Source: an uncultured Eubacteriales bacterium
GTDB taxonomy: Bacteria; Bacillota; Clostridia; Christensenellales; UMGS416
NCBI GenBank assembly: GCA_900542005.1
Contig: UQLW01000004.1
Span: forward strand, 61,724 to 125,723
Direction of reading: 5' to 3'
Length of the DNA: 64,000 nucleotides
Shown: positions 25,558 through 33,574 of the stretch, in pieces
Numbering within the stretch: the stretch's first letter is position 1
Layout: each line of letters begins with the position of its first letter
Made by a program: the position numbers and the translations under genes
The notes under the pieces: generated by a model
Database searches by the model: none
The model's input: only the letters and a program-made list of their open reading frames with translations
Told to the model about the DNA's origin: nothing

Positions 25558-26311
25558 GATTCAGCTCCTTAAACAGCACGTCCGCCGCCTCCAGCAGGCC
25601 GGGCAGATCATCCAGCCCCCGATGGCTGCGCAGCCCCTCCAGCCGCGCCACCAGCCCATCCGGCAGGTGCCGCGTAATGTGCGTCCAGCCATAGTCCGGG
25701 TGGTAGGGCGTATGGAGCAGCCGGGCCAGGGTCACCAGCGGCTCCAGCACATATTCCTCATAATGGGCCAGCGCTTCCAGATACCGCTTCCGGGCCAGGT
25801 ACTTGGTTACCCGCCCCCGCTGGGCGAAGGTTTCCATAGCCTCCGCCCGCAGCCTCCGCAGCCGGGAGGGCTCCAGGGGCTCCGGCGTGCGCAGGGCGAT
25901 GATCCCATCCCGATCCAGCAGCACCCTGGGCAGCTCGGCCATATCGCCGCTGCGGAAGATGCAGCAGCCCTCGGCCACGCGGCTGTGCTTCTGCACGCAC
26001 AGATCCACCGTCAGGTAGGGGCTCATCCCGGCGATATGCAGGTTAGCCTGCAAAATTTTGCCGTCCTGGTGGGGAATCTCATGCAGCACGTCCAAAGGCC
26101 CAATCCGCCGGGCCAGGCCGATGGCGTCCTCCAGCACCGCCTCGGCCGCCTCATCCAGCGCGTCCAGCCACAGGTCCACATCCGAATATTCATCGGCCAG
26201 CCCCAGGCCATCGGCCCCTTCCAGCCACAGGGCCCTCACCCGTCCGTCCTCCCGGAAGCGCTGCTCATACAGCTCGATCAGCCGCTGCCTGTCCGGCAGG
26301 TTACGGCCCAA
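25529..26311 (-). CDS. Nucleotidyltransferase-domain protein
   Basis: A 260-residue protein with an N-terminal nucleotidyltransferase domain. ALWLEGADGLGLADEYSDVDLWLDA carries the G-(S/A)...D-x-D metal-binding pattern (SDVDLW), though the usual GS is GA. A helical C-terminal domain (about 140-255, ARKRYLEALAHYEEYVLEPLVTL) resembles that of aminoglycoside adenylyltransferases. I set the start at the TTG (26311), with GGAGG 9 nt upstream and an 11-nt overlap with the Gfo gene. The longer frame has no ribosome site. Its place in a glycan operon is unexpected, and the substrate is unknown. Confidence 0.72.
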   Translation of the reverse strand: MGRNLPDRQRLIELYEQRFREDGRVRALWLEGADGLGLADEYSDVDLWLDALDEAAEAVLEDAIGLARRIGPLDVLHEIPHQDGKILQANLHIAGMSPYLTVDLCVQKHSRVAEGCCIFRSGDMAELPRVLLDRDGIIALRTPEPLEPSRLRRLRAEAMETFAQRGRVTKYLARKRYLEALAHYEEYVLEPLVTLARLLHTPYHPDYGWTHITRHLPDGLVARLEGLRSHRGLDDLPGLLEAADVLFKELNHEFTCRYGG

Positions 26312-27404
26312 TGGTCCATACCTCCGACCCGGCCAGCTCCAGCTTGCCGGACCGCGCGGAGCGCAGCGCCGCATCCAGCACCACCATGGCATCCAGGTTC
26401 ACCTTCATATCCAGCGTGGGGTGCAGCGGCGTACCCTTCTCGAAGTGGGAGAAGACCTCCTTAGCTAAATCGTCCCGGTCCTCCGGAAGGGGCGGGGCCT
26501 CATAGCTTTCGGATGGCTCGCCGCTATACCGGTCCTTATAGATCTCCACCTTATTGCCCCAGCCTGAAACCAACGTACCCTCCAGCCCATAGACAATGGG
26601 GCCGGAAGGGATGCCGCTGGCCACCGTGGTCCAGGAGCCCTCCAGAATGGCGACCGCCTCAGGATAACGGGCCATGACCGCCCCATAGTCCTCGGCGTCG
26701 CCATACTGGCTGGCAAAGTTCGCCTTAAGGCCGTAGGCAGCCGTGGGCCGTTGGCCCAGGAACCAGCTGGCCATGCAGGCGCCATAGCAGCAGTAATCCA
26801 GAAAAGCGCCGCCGCCGGCCGCCTCCATATGCCACCACTCGTCGCCCTTTTCCGCGTCGGTCAGGCCCTGGCCATATCCAAAGGGGCCGGTGGATGCGTT
26901 GTTCCGGTAGGTGAACTTAAAGACCTTCCCCACCTTGCCCTGGTCCACCAGCTCCTTAGCCAGGCGGAAGGCGGGATTCCAGGTGGCGGGCCAGTTCACG
27001 ATGAGCTCCGCGCCGCCCACCCTGGCAGCCCGGGCCATGGCCAGCGCGTCGCCCAGGGTGGCCGCCATGGGCTTTTCCAAAATGACATGGATACCCCGGC
27101 GCAGGGCGGCTACCACCACCTCCCGGTGGAAGGCATTGTCGCAGGATACCATGGCAATGTCCAGCCCGGCGTCCAGCAGATCCAGGTAGTTGTCATAGTC
27201 GCGCTCAATGCCATAGGCCGCCATGACCGTGGCCTTGTTGGTATTGCGGGCCGAAGGCTTTGTGCACTTGGAGGGAAAGATCGGATCCAGGTCCGCCACG
27301 CCGACCCATTCCACCTTGTCAGGGAAGGCGGCAAAGGGCTTCATGTTATCGAGAATGTGCATATGGGCCACGCCCACAATGCCGATGCGGTACTTCTTGG
27401 CCAT
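26301..27404 (-). CDS. Gfo/Idh/MocA family oxidoreductase
   Basis: A 367-residue NAD(P)-dependent sugar or cyclitol dehydrogenase. The Rossmann motif RIGIVGVAHMHILDNM is at residues 5-20, the conserved EKPMA follows the cofactor-binding half, and EWWHMEAAGGGAFLDYCCYG is the equivalent of the family's G-G-x-x-x-D-x-G/H catalytic loop. TGGGAGG precedes the ATG at 27404. It is the first gene of the minus-strand operon running to about 20 kb, and it is divergent from the sialidase-like gene with a shared 200-nt regulatory gap. Confidence 0.88.
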   Translation of the reverse strand: MAKKYRIGIVGVAHMHILDNMKPFAAFPDKVEWVGVADLDPIFPSKCTKPSARNTNKATVMAAYGIERDYDNYLDLLDAGLDIAMVSCDNAFHREVVVAALRRGIHVILEKPMAATLGDALAMARAARVGGAELIVNWPATWNPAFRLAKELVDQGKVGKVFKFTYRNNASTGPFGYGQGLTDAEKGDEWWHMEAAGGGAFLDYCCYGACMASWFLGQRPTAAYGLKANFASQYGDAEDYGAVMARYPEAVAILEGSWTTVASGIPSGPIVYGLEGTLVSGWGNKVEIYKDRYSGEPSESYEAPPLPEDRDDLAKEVFSHFEKGTPLHPTLDMKVNLDAMVVLDAALRSARSGKLELAGSEVWTIGP

Positions 27405-27604
27405 GGTAAACCTCCCAACATAGATTAAGGTTATTATAGGGCGCAACCGCCGGTTTTGTTATGGTCTCATATGACCAATCCATCCTTTACTCTGTCAAAA
27501 AGATCCCGCCAGCTGCGGCAGGAGTTCCGGTTCAAGCGGAGAAGTATAAGGGAACCCTATGTTTGGGCGCGGCCCCACCCAGGGGCCCTGCCGGGAGGAG
27601 CAAG

Positions 27605-28762
27605 ATGACGGAAATACTCAGGCACGGAATTGTCTGCGCCAGCGACGGTTCCCTGCGCAGCTACTATGGCTGGCCCACCGTAGCCAAGATGGAGGACGGC
27701 ACGCTGATTGCCGCGGCCTCCGGCGAACGCATGGCCCATGTGTGCCCCTGGGGCCGTACCGTCCTGTGGGAGAGCAGGGATCAGGGCGAAACCTGGTCCA
27801 GGACCCACATCGTACACGACTCGCCCATCGATGACCGGGACGCGGGCATCACGCCGCTGACCGATGAAAAGATGCTGGTCAGCTGGTTCACCAGCGACAC
27901 CCGCATCTATCAGGACAGCGTCGCTGCCCTCCCCCCGCCCCGCGGCGACCTCTCCCTTACCGTCATCCGCGGCTGGGACGACGCCCTGGTGTCCCGTTAC
28001 CAGGGCGCCTTCGTGATGACCGGCTCGCTGGGCGGCCAGTGGAACGCGCCGGTGGAAATCGGCGTCACCGCCCCCCATGGCCCGATCCGCCTGGATGACG
28101 GCACGCTGCTTTACCTGGGTAAGGCCTATTCGTCAGAGGACGGAATGCAGCGCCGTTACCGCGGCCTTGGCCACCCCCGCCCGGCTCGGCTTCGTCCCAT
28201 CGATTATACGCAGCCCATCCTCTGCCTGGCCTCCTATGACGACGGTGACAACTGGGAAGCTGTGGGCCAGGTGGATCAGCTGGGGGGATTCGACAACGCC
28301 AACCTCCATGAGCCCCATGTGGCGCAGCTGCCCGGCGGCCGCCTGGTCGGCGTGATCCGCACCCAGTGGGCGGGCGAGCACCGCTTCCATCGCCCCTTCT
28401 CTATGGCCGTTACCTTTTCCGACGATCATGGGTTGACTTGGTCGCCCCTGGCCCCCTTGGATGTATCCGGCAGCCCGCCTCATCTTCTGCTGCATTCCTC
28501 CGGCGTCCTGATCCTGACCTATGGCTACCGCGCCGCCAGCGAAGGTGGCCCCGACGTGGGCAGCGGCCAGCGCGCGCTGCTCTCCTATGACGGCGGCGCC
28601 TCCTGGAGCGAGCCCGTTATCCTCCGGGACGACGGCCCCGACGGCGATCTGGGCTATCCCGCCACCTGCGAGCTGGACGATGGGACGCTGATGACCGTTT
28701 ACTACCAAAAGCAGCATCCCGGGGAGAACTGCTCCATTTTGTATACCCGCTGGAAGCTATAG
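27605..28762 (+). CDS. Sialidase-like BNR-repeat protein
   Basis: A 385-residue six-bladed beta-propeller with four clear Asp-boxes (S-x-D-x-G-x-T/S-W): SRDQGETW, SYDDGDNW, FSDDHGLTW and SYDGGASW. This is the sialidase/BNR superfamily (exo-alpha-sialidase-like domain). The usual FRIP motif is replaced by GWPTVAKMEDGTL, so true sialidase activity is uncertain. The fold also serves other glycosidases and lyases. No signal peptide is present. The ATG at 27605 follows GGGAGGAGC; an upstream in-frame extension was rejected. It is divergent from the glycan operon and probably co-regulated with it. Confidence 0.8.
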   Translation: MTEILRHGIVCASDGSLRSYYGWPTVAKMEDGTLIAAASGERMAHVCPWGRTVLWESRDQGETWSRTHIVHDSPIDDRDAGITPLTDEKMLVSWFTSDTRIYQDSVAALPPPRGDLSLTVIRGWDDALVSRYQGAFVMTGSLGGQWNAPVEIGVTAPHGPIRLDDGTLLYLGKAYSSEDGMQRRYRGLGHPRPARLRPIDYTQPILCLASYDDGDNWEAVGQVDQLGGFDNANLHEPHVAQLPGGRLVGVIRTQWAGEHRFHRPFSMAVTFSDDHGLTWSPLAPLDVSGSPPHLLLHSSGVLILTYGYRAASEGGPDVGSGQRALLSYDGGASWSEPVILRDDGPDGDLGYPATCELDDGTLMTVYYQKQHPGENCSILYTRWKL

Positions 28763-28771
28763 CCCAAGGGC

Positions 28772-28806
28772 AAAAGCGGCCGAATCAATGGTTCGGCCGC
28801 TTTTTT
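28772..28806 (+). terminator. Terminator after the sialidase-like gene
   Basis: Stem GCGGCCGAA/TTCGGCCGC with 7-nt loop, then TTTTTT. Confidence 0.93.
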
Positions 28807-28841
28807 GCGCTTTATGAACCATGATGACCAAATGCTTGCAT

Positions 28842-28871
28842 ATAAAAGGGCCCGGGTGTTGGCCCGGGCCC
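28842..28871 (-). terminator. Terminator after the SDR gene
   Basis: Stem GGGCCCGGG/CCCGGGCCC (28848-28856 with 28863-28871), followed on the minus strand by TTTTATATG. Confidence 0.7.
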
Positions 28872-28928
28872 CTGCCTAATCCAAGTTATCCACCGTTATA
28901 TTGCTTCATTTCGTGGAAATGACTCATA

Positions 28929-29612
28929 TTATTCTGGCATCTGGCGCCCCAGATAATCCACATACCAGGCCGCCGCAGGGCGCCTGCCTTCCATGAGATC
29001 GAATATGCCCCGGGCTGCCTCGGCCGCCTCGATCTCGCCCTTGCCTCCGCTCATGGGCGTACGCATCCGCCCCGGATGGATGGCCAGCACCCGCGCCCGC
29101 CCCCTGAGGATGGCCGCCATGCGCCGGGCCGCCACATTCATCGCCGTCTTGGATAGGCTATAGGGTTCAAAAAGGCTTTCATTCAGCGCAAGGCTGCCTG
29201 ATTCGGAGGTGATGTGCAGAATCTGCGGCTCCCTACCGGCCTGCAGCAGCGGCCAGAAGGCTTGCGTCACCCGGATCGGGCCCACGAAGTTCACCGCCGT
29301 CAGCCGCTCCAGCTCTTCTATGGGAAATGCTGACAGGGCGTCCCGCCCCGGCGCGAAATAGCTGTCAAAGTCCGGCTGGATCACGCCGGCATTGTTAATC
29401 AGCACATCCAGCGCGCCCCATTGCCGGGCCAGCTCTGCCGCAGCCTGCTCCACCTGCTCCCGGCTGGTCACATCCATGGGCAAAAGAAGCCGGCCTGGCT
29501 CACCGCAGCCTTCCGCCCGCACGCCGCCGGCCATGCTGTGCCCCCGCCGTATGCCCTCTTCCATCAGCGCCGCACCCAGGCCCCGGGCCGCGCCGGTTAC
29601 AAAAATACGCAT
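28929..29612 (-). CDS. Short-chain dehydrogenase/reductase
   Basis: A 227-residue classical SDR. The cofactor motif MRIFVTGAARGLGAAL is at the N-terminus, VLINNAGVI in the middle, and the catalytic ITSES...YSLSK supplies Ser, Tyr and Lys. It reduces or oxidises a carbonyl/alcohol with NAD(P)H. The ATG at 29612 was chosen because the glycine-rich loop follows at once. The frame extends upstream but without SDR sequence. It is monocistronic. Substrate unknown. Confidence 0.9.
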   Translation of the reverse strand: MRIFVTGAARGLGAALMEEGIRRGHSMAGGVRAEGCGEPGRLLLPMDVTSREQVEQAAAELARQWGALDVLINNAGVIQPDFDSYFAPGRDALSAFPIEELERLTAVNFVGPIRVTQAFWPLLQAGREPQILHITSESGSLALNESLFEPYSLSKTAMNVAARRMAAILRGRARVLAIHPGRMRTPMSGGKGEIEAAEAARGIFDLMEGRRPAAAWYVDYLGRQMPE

Positions 29613-29712
29613 CCTGTCCTCCTTATCCCTTTTGGGGGATTCCCCTTGGGGCCAGTTTATCCCCTGAACCTGCCTTTTGTCAAACCGCCCCTGTCCAGGC
29701 AATTCGCCAAAA

Positions 29713-29741
29713 CAAAAAGAGCCGCTGGATCACAGCGGCTC
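29713..29741 (-). terminator. Terminator after the NlpC/P60 gene
   Basis: On the minus strand the stem AGCCGCTG/CAGCGGCT is followed by CTTTTTGTTTTG. Confidence 0.88.
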
Positions 29742-29750
29742 CTGGTGCGC

Positions 29751-30986
29751 TTAGTAATTCGGGCGGCGGCCCACCACAAAGTTGGACTTGTAGTAGTTGG
29801 AGTTGATGTCGCTAATCACGACCTTACCCTTGCCGGAAGCGGCATGGATGAATTCGCCTCCGCCGATGTAGATACCGGTATGGGAAACGCGGCTGGAGGA
29901 GGGGGAGCGGAAGAATACCAGATCGCCCTTCTGCAGGTTGCCGATGGAGGACACCTTGGCCCAGCTGGATACCTGGGAGAAGCCCGCCGCGTTCAGGCGG
30001 CTGACGCTGACGCCGCTGCTCTTGAGGGTATAATAGACGAAGCCGGAGCAATCGAAGGTATTGGGGCCTTCGGTGGACCATACATACTTGCAGCCAAGCT
30101 TGGACTTGGCCAGCTTAATGACCGAATCCACATCGCTGCCGGAGCTGGCCGGCTCCTTCTTTTCCTCGGTCTTCTTCTCCTCGGTCTGTTCCGTCTTTTT
30201 GCTGTCGGTGCTGCTGCTGGCTTTGGCCGCCGACTTGGCGTCAGGCGAATAGAGCTTATCCAGCGTCTTGGGGCCGGCGATGCCGTCCGCCGACAGATCG
30301 TTGCGCTTCTGGAAGGCGATTACCGCCTCCGTGGTATACGGCCCATAGAAGCCGGTGGCGTCCTGCTTGAAATAATTAAGCTCAGCCAGCCGCTTCTGCA
30401 GCCGGGTCACGTCATTGCCCGTATCGTCGGGATACATGGTATAGGCCGTAGCCGAGCTGGAGAACATGCGCTTCAAGGTAGCAGGGCCAGCGATCCCGTC
30501 CACATTCAGCTTATTGGCACGCTGGAAGCGGCGCACACCGTCCTCGGTGATGGAACCAAAGTAGGAGGTGAACTCGCTCAGCTCGATATAACCCAGCTCC
30601 ATCAGGCGGCGCTGTACGTCGCCCACCGCCAGGGATTCATCCCCGTTCTGAAGCACGTCTTCCTTCAGGCTGCCAGAGTAGGTTACGCCGTCATAGGCGC
30701 TGCCCAGCAGCTTCGACAGGGTAGCCGGGCCGGCTTTGCCGTCCGTGCTCAGGCCGGCGGACTCCTGGAAGGAAATGACCGCCTGCTCGGTCAGCGAGCC
30801 ATAGTAACCGGTGGGATCCACATTCAGCAGTCCCTTATCGGCCAGGTATTCCTGCAGCGTATAAACGGAGCCGTCCTTATCTCCTTCCTGCAGAATCTCA
30901 TATCGGCTGGCAGCCATGGCTACAGGGGAGAGAGCGGCCGAAGCCATTACGATTGCCAAGGCGGCGCCCATCATCTTCTTGTGCAT
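29751..30986 (-). CDS. Secreted NlpC/P60 endopeptidase with peptidoglycan-binding repeats
   Basis: A 411-residue cell-wall hydrolase. A signal peptide (about 1-25, ending VAMAAS) is followed by three PG_binding_1 repeats (about 28-92, 105-170 and 178-240, each closing with DG-x-AGP-x-TL). A Ser/Lys/Glu linker with KKTEEKKEP leads to a C-terminal NlpC/P60 domain (about 295-411). Catalytic Cys is in FDCSGFVYY, His in SRVSHTGIYIG, and the third polar residue in EFIHAAS. It cuts stem-peptide bonds, typically D-Glu to diamino acid, during growth or separation. I prefer the ATG at 30986; a GTG three codons upstream is possible. Confidence 0.93.
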   Translation of the reverse strand: MHKKMMGAALAIVMASAALSPVAMAASRYEILQEGDKDGSVYTLQEYLADKGLLNVDPTGYYGSLTEQAVISFQESAGLSTDGKAGPATLSKLLGSAYDGVTYSGSLKEDVLQNGDESLAVGDVQRRLMELGYIELSEFTSYFGSITEDGVRRFQRANKLNVDGIAGPATLKRMFSSSATAYTMYPDDTGNDVTRLQKRLAELNYFKQDATGFYGPYTTEAVIAFQKRNDLSADGIAGPKTLDKLYSPDAKSAAKASSSTDSKKTEQTEEKKTEEKKEPASSGSDVDSVIKLAKSKLGCKYVWSTEGPNTFDCSGFVYYTLKSSGVSVSRLNAAGFSQVSSWAKVSSIGNLQKGDLVFFRSPSSSRVSHTGIYIGGGEFIHAASGKGKVVISDINSNYYKSNFVVGRRPNY

Positions 30987-31042
30987 GGTAATCACATCCT
31001 TTATCAGCGTTGCCTTCTTGCCTTCCGGAAGAAGATGTTACG

Positions 31043-31071
31043 ATTATATTACATTTTTTAAGACTTTGCAA
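31043..31071 (-). promoter_or_regulatory. Promoter of the NlpC/P60 gene
   Basis: Minus strand TTGCAA (31066-31071), 17-bp spacer, TATAAT (31043-31048), giving a leader of about 50 nt. Confidence 0.8.
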
Positions 31072-31253
31072 CCCTTGGCGTAATTTTTTATCATTATATT
31101 AGCAGCATAATCTTCAAATTTAGGGGAAATCCCCTCCAAAAACGGAGGGTCTCTCCCAGATATTCACATTTTGGGGCGGTCGGTTATTCCAGGATTTCGT
31201 CGAACCTTCGCAAATATTTCTTGCTATTGGCAAGATTATCCCATATTAGGCAT

Positions 31254-31279
31254 CAGAAAAGCTCCGCAGGATGCGGAGC
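31254..31279 (-). terminator. Terminator after the first UroD-family gene
   Basis: On the minus strand the stem GCTCCGCA/TGCGGAGC is followed by TTTTCTG. Confidence 0.75.
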
Positions 31280-31326
31280 CTTTGGGTAATAAATTGTGAA
31301 GAAACTGTTAAGCACCCGTCACAGCC

Positions 31327-32394
31327 TTACCGATAGCGGCCGTATGTCCTGGCCTCCTCCACCATGATCTGTGCGGCGCGGAAATCCGCGTTCGCCGGAT
31401 ATTCGCAGCCGGTGGCCAGGATAAAGCCGCCGCCCGGGGCATAGACGTCGATCTGCCGGCGTATCTCCGCGCGCAGCTCCTCCTCCGGCGCAAAGGGCGC
31501 CCAGGTGGGCTCGATGCAGCCGATCAGGCAGGTCTTGCCGCCATATTTCTGTTTCAGCTCCTGGGGGCTTGTGCAGTCGTCCGGCAGATGCTGGAAGGAA
31601 ATCGCCGAAGGCCGGATCGACTCGATCTGCACGTCAAAATAGATCCCCTCGCCGCAGTTATGGATCATGGTCATGCAGCCGCGGGCCAGGATATAGTCAG
31701 CCAGCTCCTTCACATAGCCATATTCAAACTGCTTCCACATGCGCTTGGACAAAATGGAGCGCGAGGAAAAAAGTGTATCCAGCATAATGGCCGGGACGCC
31801 GGCGGAGATCAGCCGGTCTATATACTTTTTCAGGGTGTCCGTCACCGCCCGCAGGCCCTGGTGCACAGCCTCCGGATCGTCCAGCAGATCCATATACAGG
31901 TTGCTCTGCCCCCGCAGCATGGACAGCGTGCCCATGGGGCCAAAGACAAAGGCCACCACCGGGTATTCCTTCCCCATGCGGCGCACCAGCATATCGTTCA
32001 GCTGCACCGCCTTCATCATGCGGCCCTGGGGCGGCAGGTCGATGGCTTCAAGCCGCCCATAGTCCTCCACGTCCTGGATCAGGCACTGCTTATAATCGGG
32101 ATGGGCCGCCTCGTTTTCCGGGTAGAGGATCGCCTGCCCGAAATCGGCCGCCTCCACCGACAGGTCAATCAGGGTACAGATCACATCCAGCTGGAAATCC
32201 TCCGTTGCGCGTACATACCCCTCAAAGGCAACCTCCGGCTTCAGGGACCAGTCCGGATAGCTGGCATGGATCAGCCTGCGGTTACATCCGTTGAGCAGCG
32301 GATAAACCGGCACGCGGTCCGGCTCCCGGTGCCCGATGGCGGCGACCACCCGCTCCAGCGGGGTCATCGCTTCCTTCAGCATGGCAGCGTTCAT
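31327..32394 (-). CDS. Uroporphyrinogen decarboxylase family protein
   Basis: A 355-residue protein of the UroD/MtaA/CmuA fold. TPLERVVAAIGHREPDRVPVYPL is the usual opening. MTMIHNCGEGIYFDVQIES and GKTCLIGCIEP near the C-terminus carry the His and Cys residues that bind zinc in methyltransferase-type members. It is therefore more likely a methyl- or corrinoid-type enzyme than a haem enzyme; no haem genes are nearby and no corrinoid protein adjoins. AAGGAGG sits just ahead of three successive ATG codons. I chose the third (32394) for spacing. Substrate unknown. Confidence 0.82.
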   Translation of the reverse strand: MNAAMLKEAMTPLERVVAAIGHREPDRVPVYPLLNGCNRRLIHASYPDWSLKPEVAFEGYVRATEDFQLDVICTLIDLSVEAADFGQAILYPENEAAHPDYKQCLIQDVEDYGRLEAIDLPPQGRMMKAVQLNDMLVRRMGKEYPVVAFVFGPMGTLSMLRGQSNLYMDLLDDPEAVHQGLRAVTDTLKKYIDRLISAGVPAIMLDTLFSSRSILSKRMWKQFEYGYVKELADYILARGCMTMIHNCGEGIYFDVQIESIRPSAISFQHLPDDCTSPQELKQKYGGKTCLIGCIEPTWAPFAPEEELRAEIRRQIDVYAPGGGFILATGCEYPANADFRAAQIMVEEARTYGRYR

Positions 32395-32586
32395 CATCAT
32401 GTCCTCCTTATCCTGCTTTCCTTTATTGTAGAGAATCCTTCCCGCCGAGGGAAGCGCCCTTCTTGCGTTCTGGCGGGACAATCTTGCGCCCTTTTGCGGT
32501 GCAAGCCCTCGCCAAGGGGGTTACGCCGCCCGCCGCGCTATGCTATACTTATCTTTATAAGCGATTGGAAAGGAAGGTTATTCCCA

Positions 32587-33054
32587 ATGCCTGATATGCT
32601 GGTTAAACTTTATGAGCTGCCGCCCCTGGAGCCTGCCATTGCCCGCTGCGAGGCGAGCGGCATCCGCATCAAGCGGGCCCTGATGCCCGAAATGGACAAG
32701 ATCTGCGCCTGGGCCGGCGAAAAATTCGGCCCCGGGTGGGCGGCCGAGTGCCGCGGCTGCTTTGCCAACCGGCCGGTTTCCCTCTTTGTCGCCTACCGGG
32801 ATAAGGAGATTCTGGGCTTTGCCTGCTATGATACCACCTGCCGGGATTTCTTTGGCCCGACCGGCGTGGATGAATCCCTGCGGGGCAAGGGCGCCGGCGC
32901 GGCGCTGCTGCTGGCCTGCCTCCACGATATGGCCACACTGGGATATGGATACGCGGTGATCGGCGGCGCAGGCCCCGTGGCCTTCTATGAAAAGGTCTGC
33001 GGCGCTACGGTGATCGAGGGCTCCGTACCGGGGATCTACAAGGATATGCTGTAA
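32587..33054 (+). CDS. GNAT family N-acetyltransferase
   Basis: A 155-residue acyltransferase. The acetyl-CoA loop is VDESLRGKGAGAALLLACLHDMA (R-G-x-G-A/G-A pattern), preceded by the beta-4 strand ILGFACYDTTCRDFFGPTGV and followed by YAVIGGAGPVAFYEKVCGA, the usual end of motif B. The ATG at 32587 follows GGAAAGGAAGG. It is divergent from the UroD-family gene and overlaps the lipoprotein gene by one base. The acceptor amine is not known. Confidence 0.88.
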   Translation: MPDMLVKLYELPPLEPAIARCEASGIRIKRALMPEMDKICAWAGEKFGPGWAAECRGCFANRPVSLFVAYRDKEILGFACYDTTCRDFFGPTGVDESLRGKGAGAALLLACLHDMATLGYGYAVIGGAGPVAFYEKVCGATVIEGSVPGIYKDML

Positions 33055-33422
33055 TGGCCCGGACAGACCGGAGGGCAGCCGCCCTGCTGGCGCTGGCGCT
33101 GCTGCTGAGCGGCTGCTCCGGCAGGCAGGCCGCCGGGGGATCCGCGCCCGATCTGACCGAGCTGAAGCGCTTTGCCCGGGAGCAGCTGGCTGCCAGCCTG
33201 CAGCAGCAGGGAGTTGGCCAGTATGAGATCCTGGGCGCCTCTTGGGTAAGCCGGTCCGATCCATCCGGCCGGTTTGCCGCCGGCTTTGATGTGGATATTA
33301 CCGATGCGGCAGGCCATACCCGCTACGAAAGCTACGGCGTGGTGGTGGGGCTGGATGCCAACGGCGATCTGGTGGTGTTGGACATAGGGCCGCAAACGGA
33401 GAGCGATTCCCCGTTATATTAG
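33054..33422 (+). CDS. Small lipoprotein, unknown function
   Basis: A 122-residue protein with a basic N-terminus, a hydrophobic stretch and the lipobox LLLSGC (Cys about residue 20), so it is exported and lipid-anchored. The mature part (FAREQLAASLQQQGVGQYEILGASWVS, then a beta-rich end) is not recognised. Its ATG shares one base with the stop of the acetyltransferase gene (TAATG), indicating coupled translation. Confidence 0.72.
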   Translation: MARTDRRAAALLALALLLSGCSGRQAAGGSAPDLTELKRFAREQLAASLQQQGVGQYEILGASWVSRSDPSGRFAAGFDVDITDAAGHTRYESYGVVVGLDANGDLVVLDIGPQTESDSPLY

Positions 33423-33461
33423 GATCACCGTCTCAAGCGGGCATGCCGCTGCCGCCCGCTT

Positions 33462-33499
33462 AAAAGCCCCGGCGTTCACGATGAACTGCCGGGGCTTTT
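33462..33499. terminator. Bidirectional terminator after the lipoprotein gene
   Basis: A long stem AAAAGCCCCGGC.../...GCCGGGGCTTTT with T-runs on both strands. Confidence 0.85.
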
Positions 33500-33534
33500 C
33501 CCTACAATGAAGCAGCAGCGGCGCGCCCGCTGGA

Positions 33535-33565
33535 ATAAAATGGGCCAGCGATAAATCGCTGGCCC
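33535..33565 (-). terminator. Terminator after the L,D-transpeptidase gene
   Basis: A 10-bp stem GGGCCAGCGA/TCGCTGGCCC with TTTA loop is followed on the minus strand by ATTTTATT. Confidence 0.8.
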
Positions 33566-33574
33566 TGGAATGCT

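Larger units (their letters stand above)
30987..31326. other. Regulatory gap upstream of the NlpC/P60 gene
   Basis: No gene. It holds the NlpC/P60 promoter, the terminator of the UroD-family gene, and between them (31120-31152) two neighbouring hairpins that share bases: AGGGGA/TCCCCT and CCTCC/GGAGG around a run of A. Confidence 0.6.

Noticed and set aside
30987..31326. Considered a c-di-AMP (ydaO-type) riboswitch because it precedes an NlpC/P60 gene
   Set aside because: The leader from the mapped promoter is only about 50 nt and lacks the conserved ydaO core sequence.
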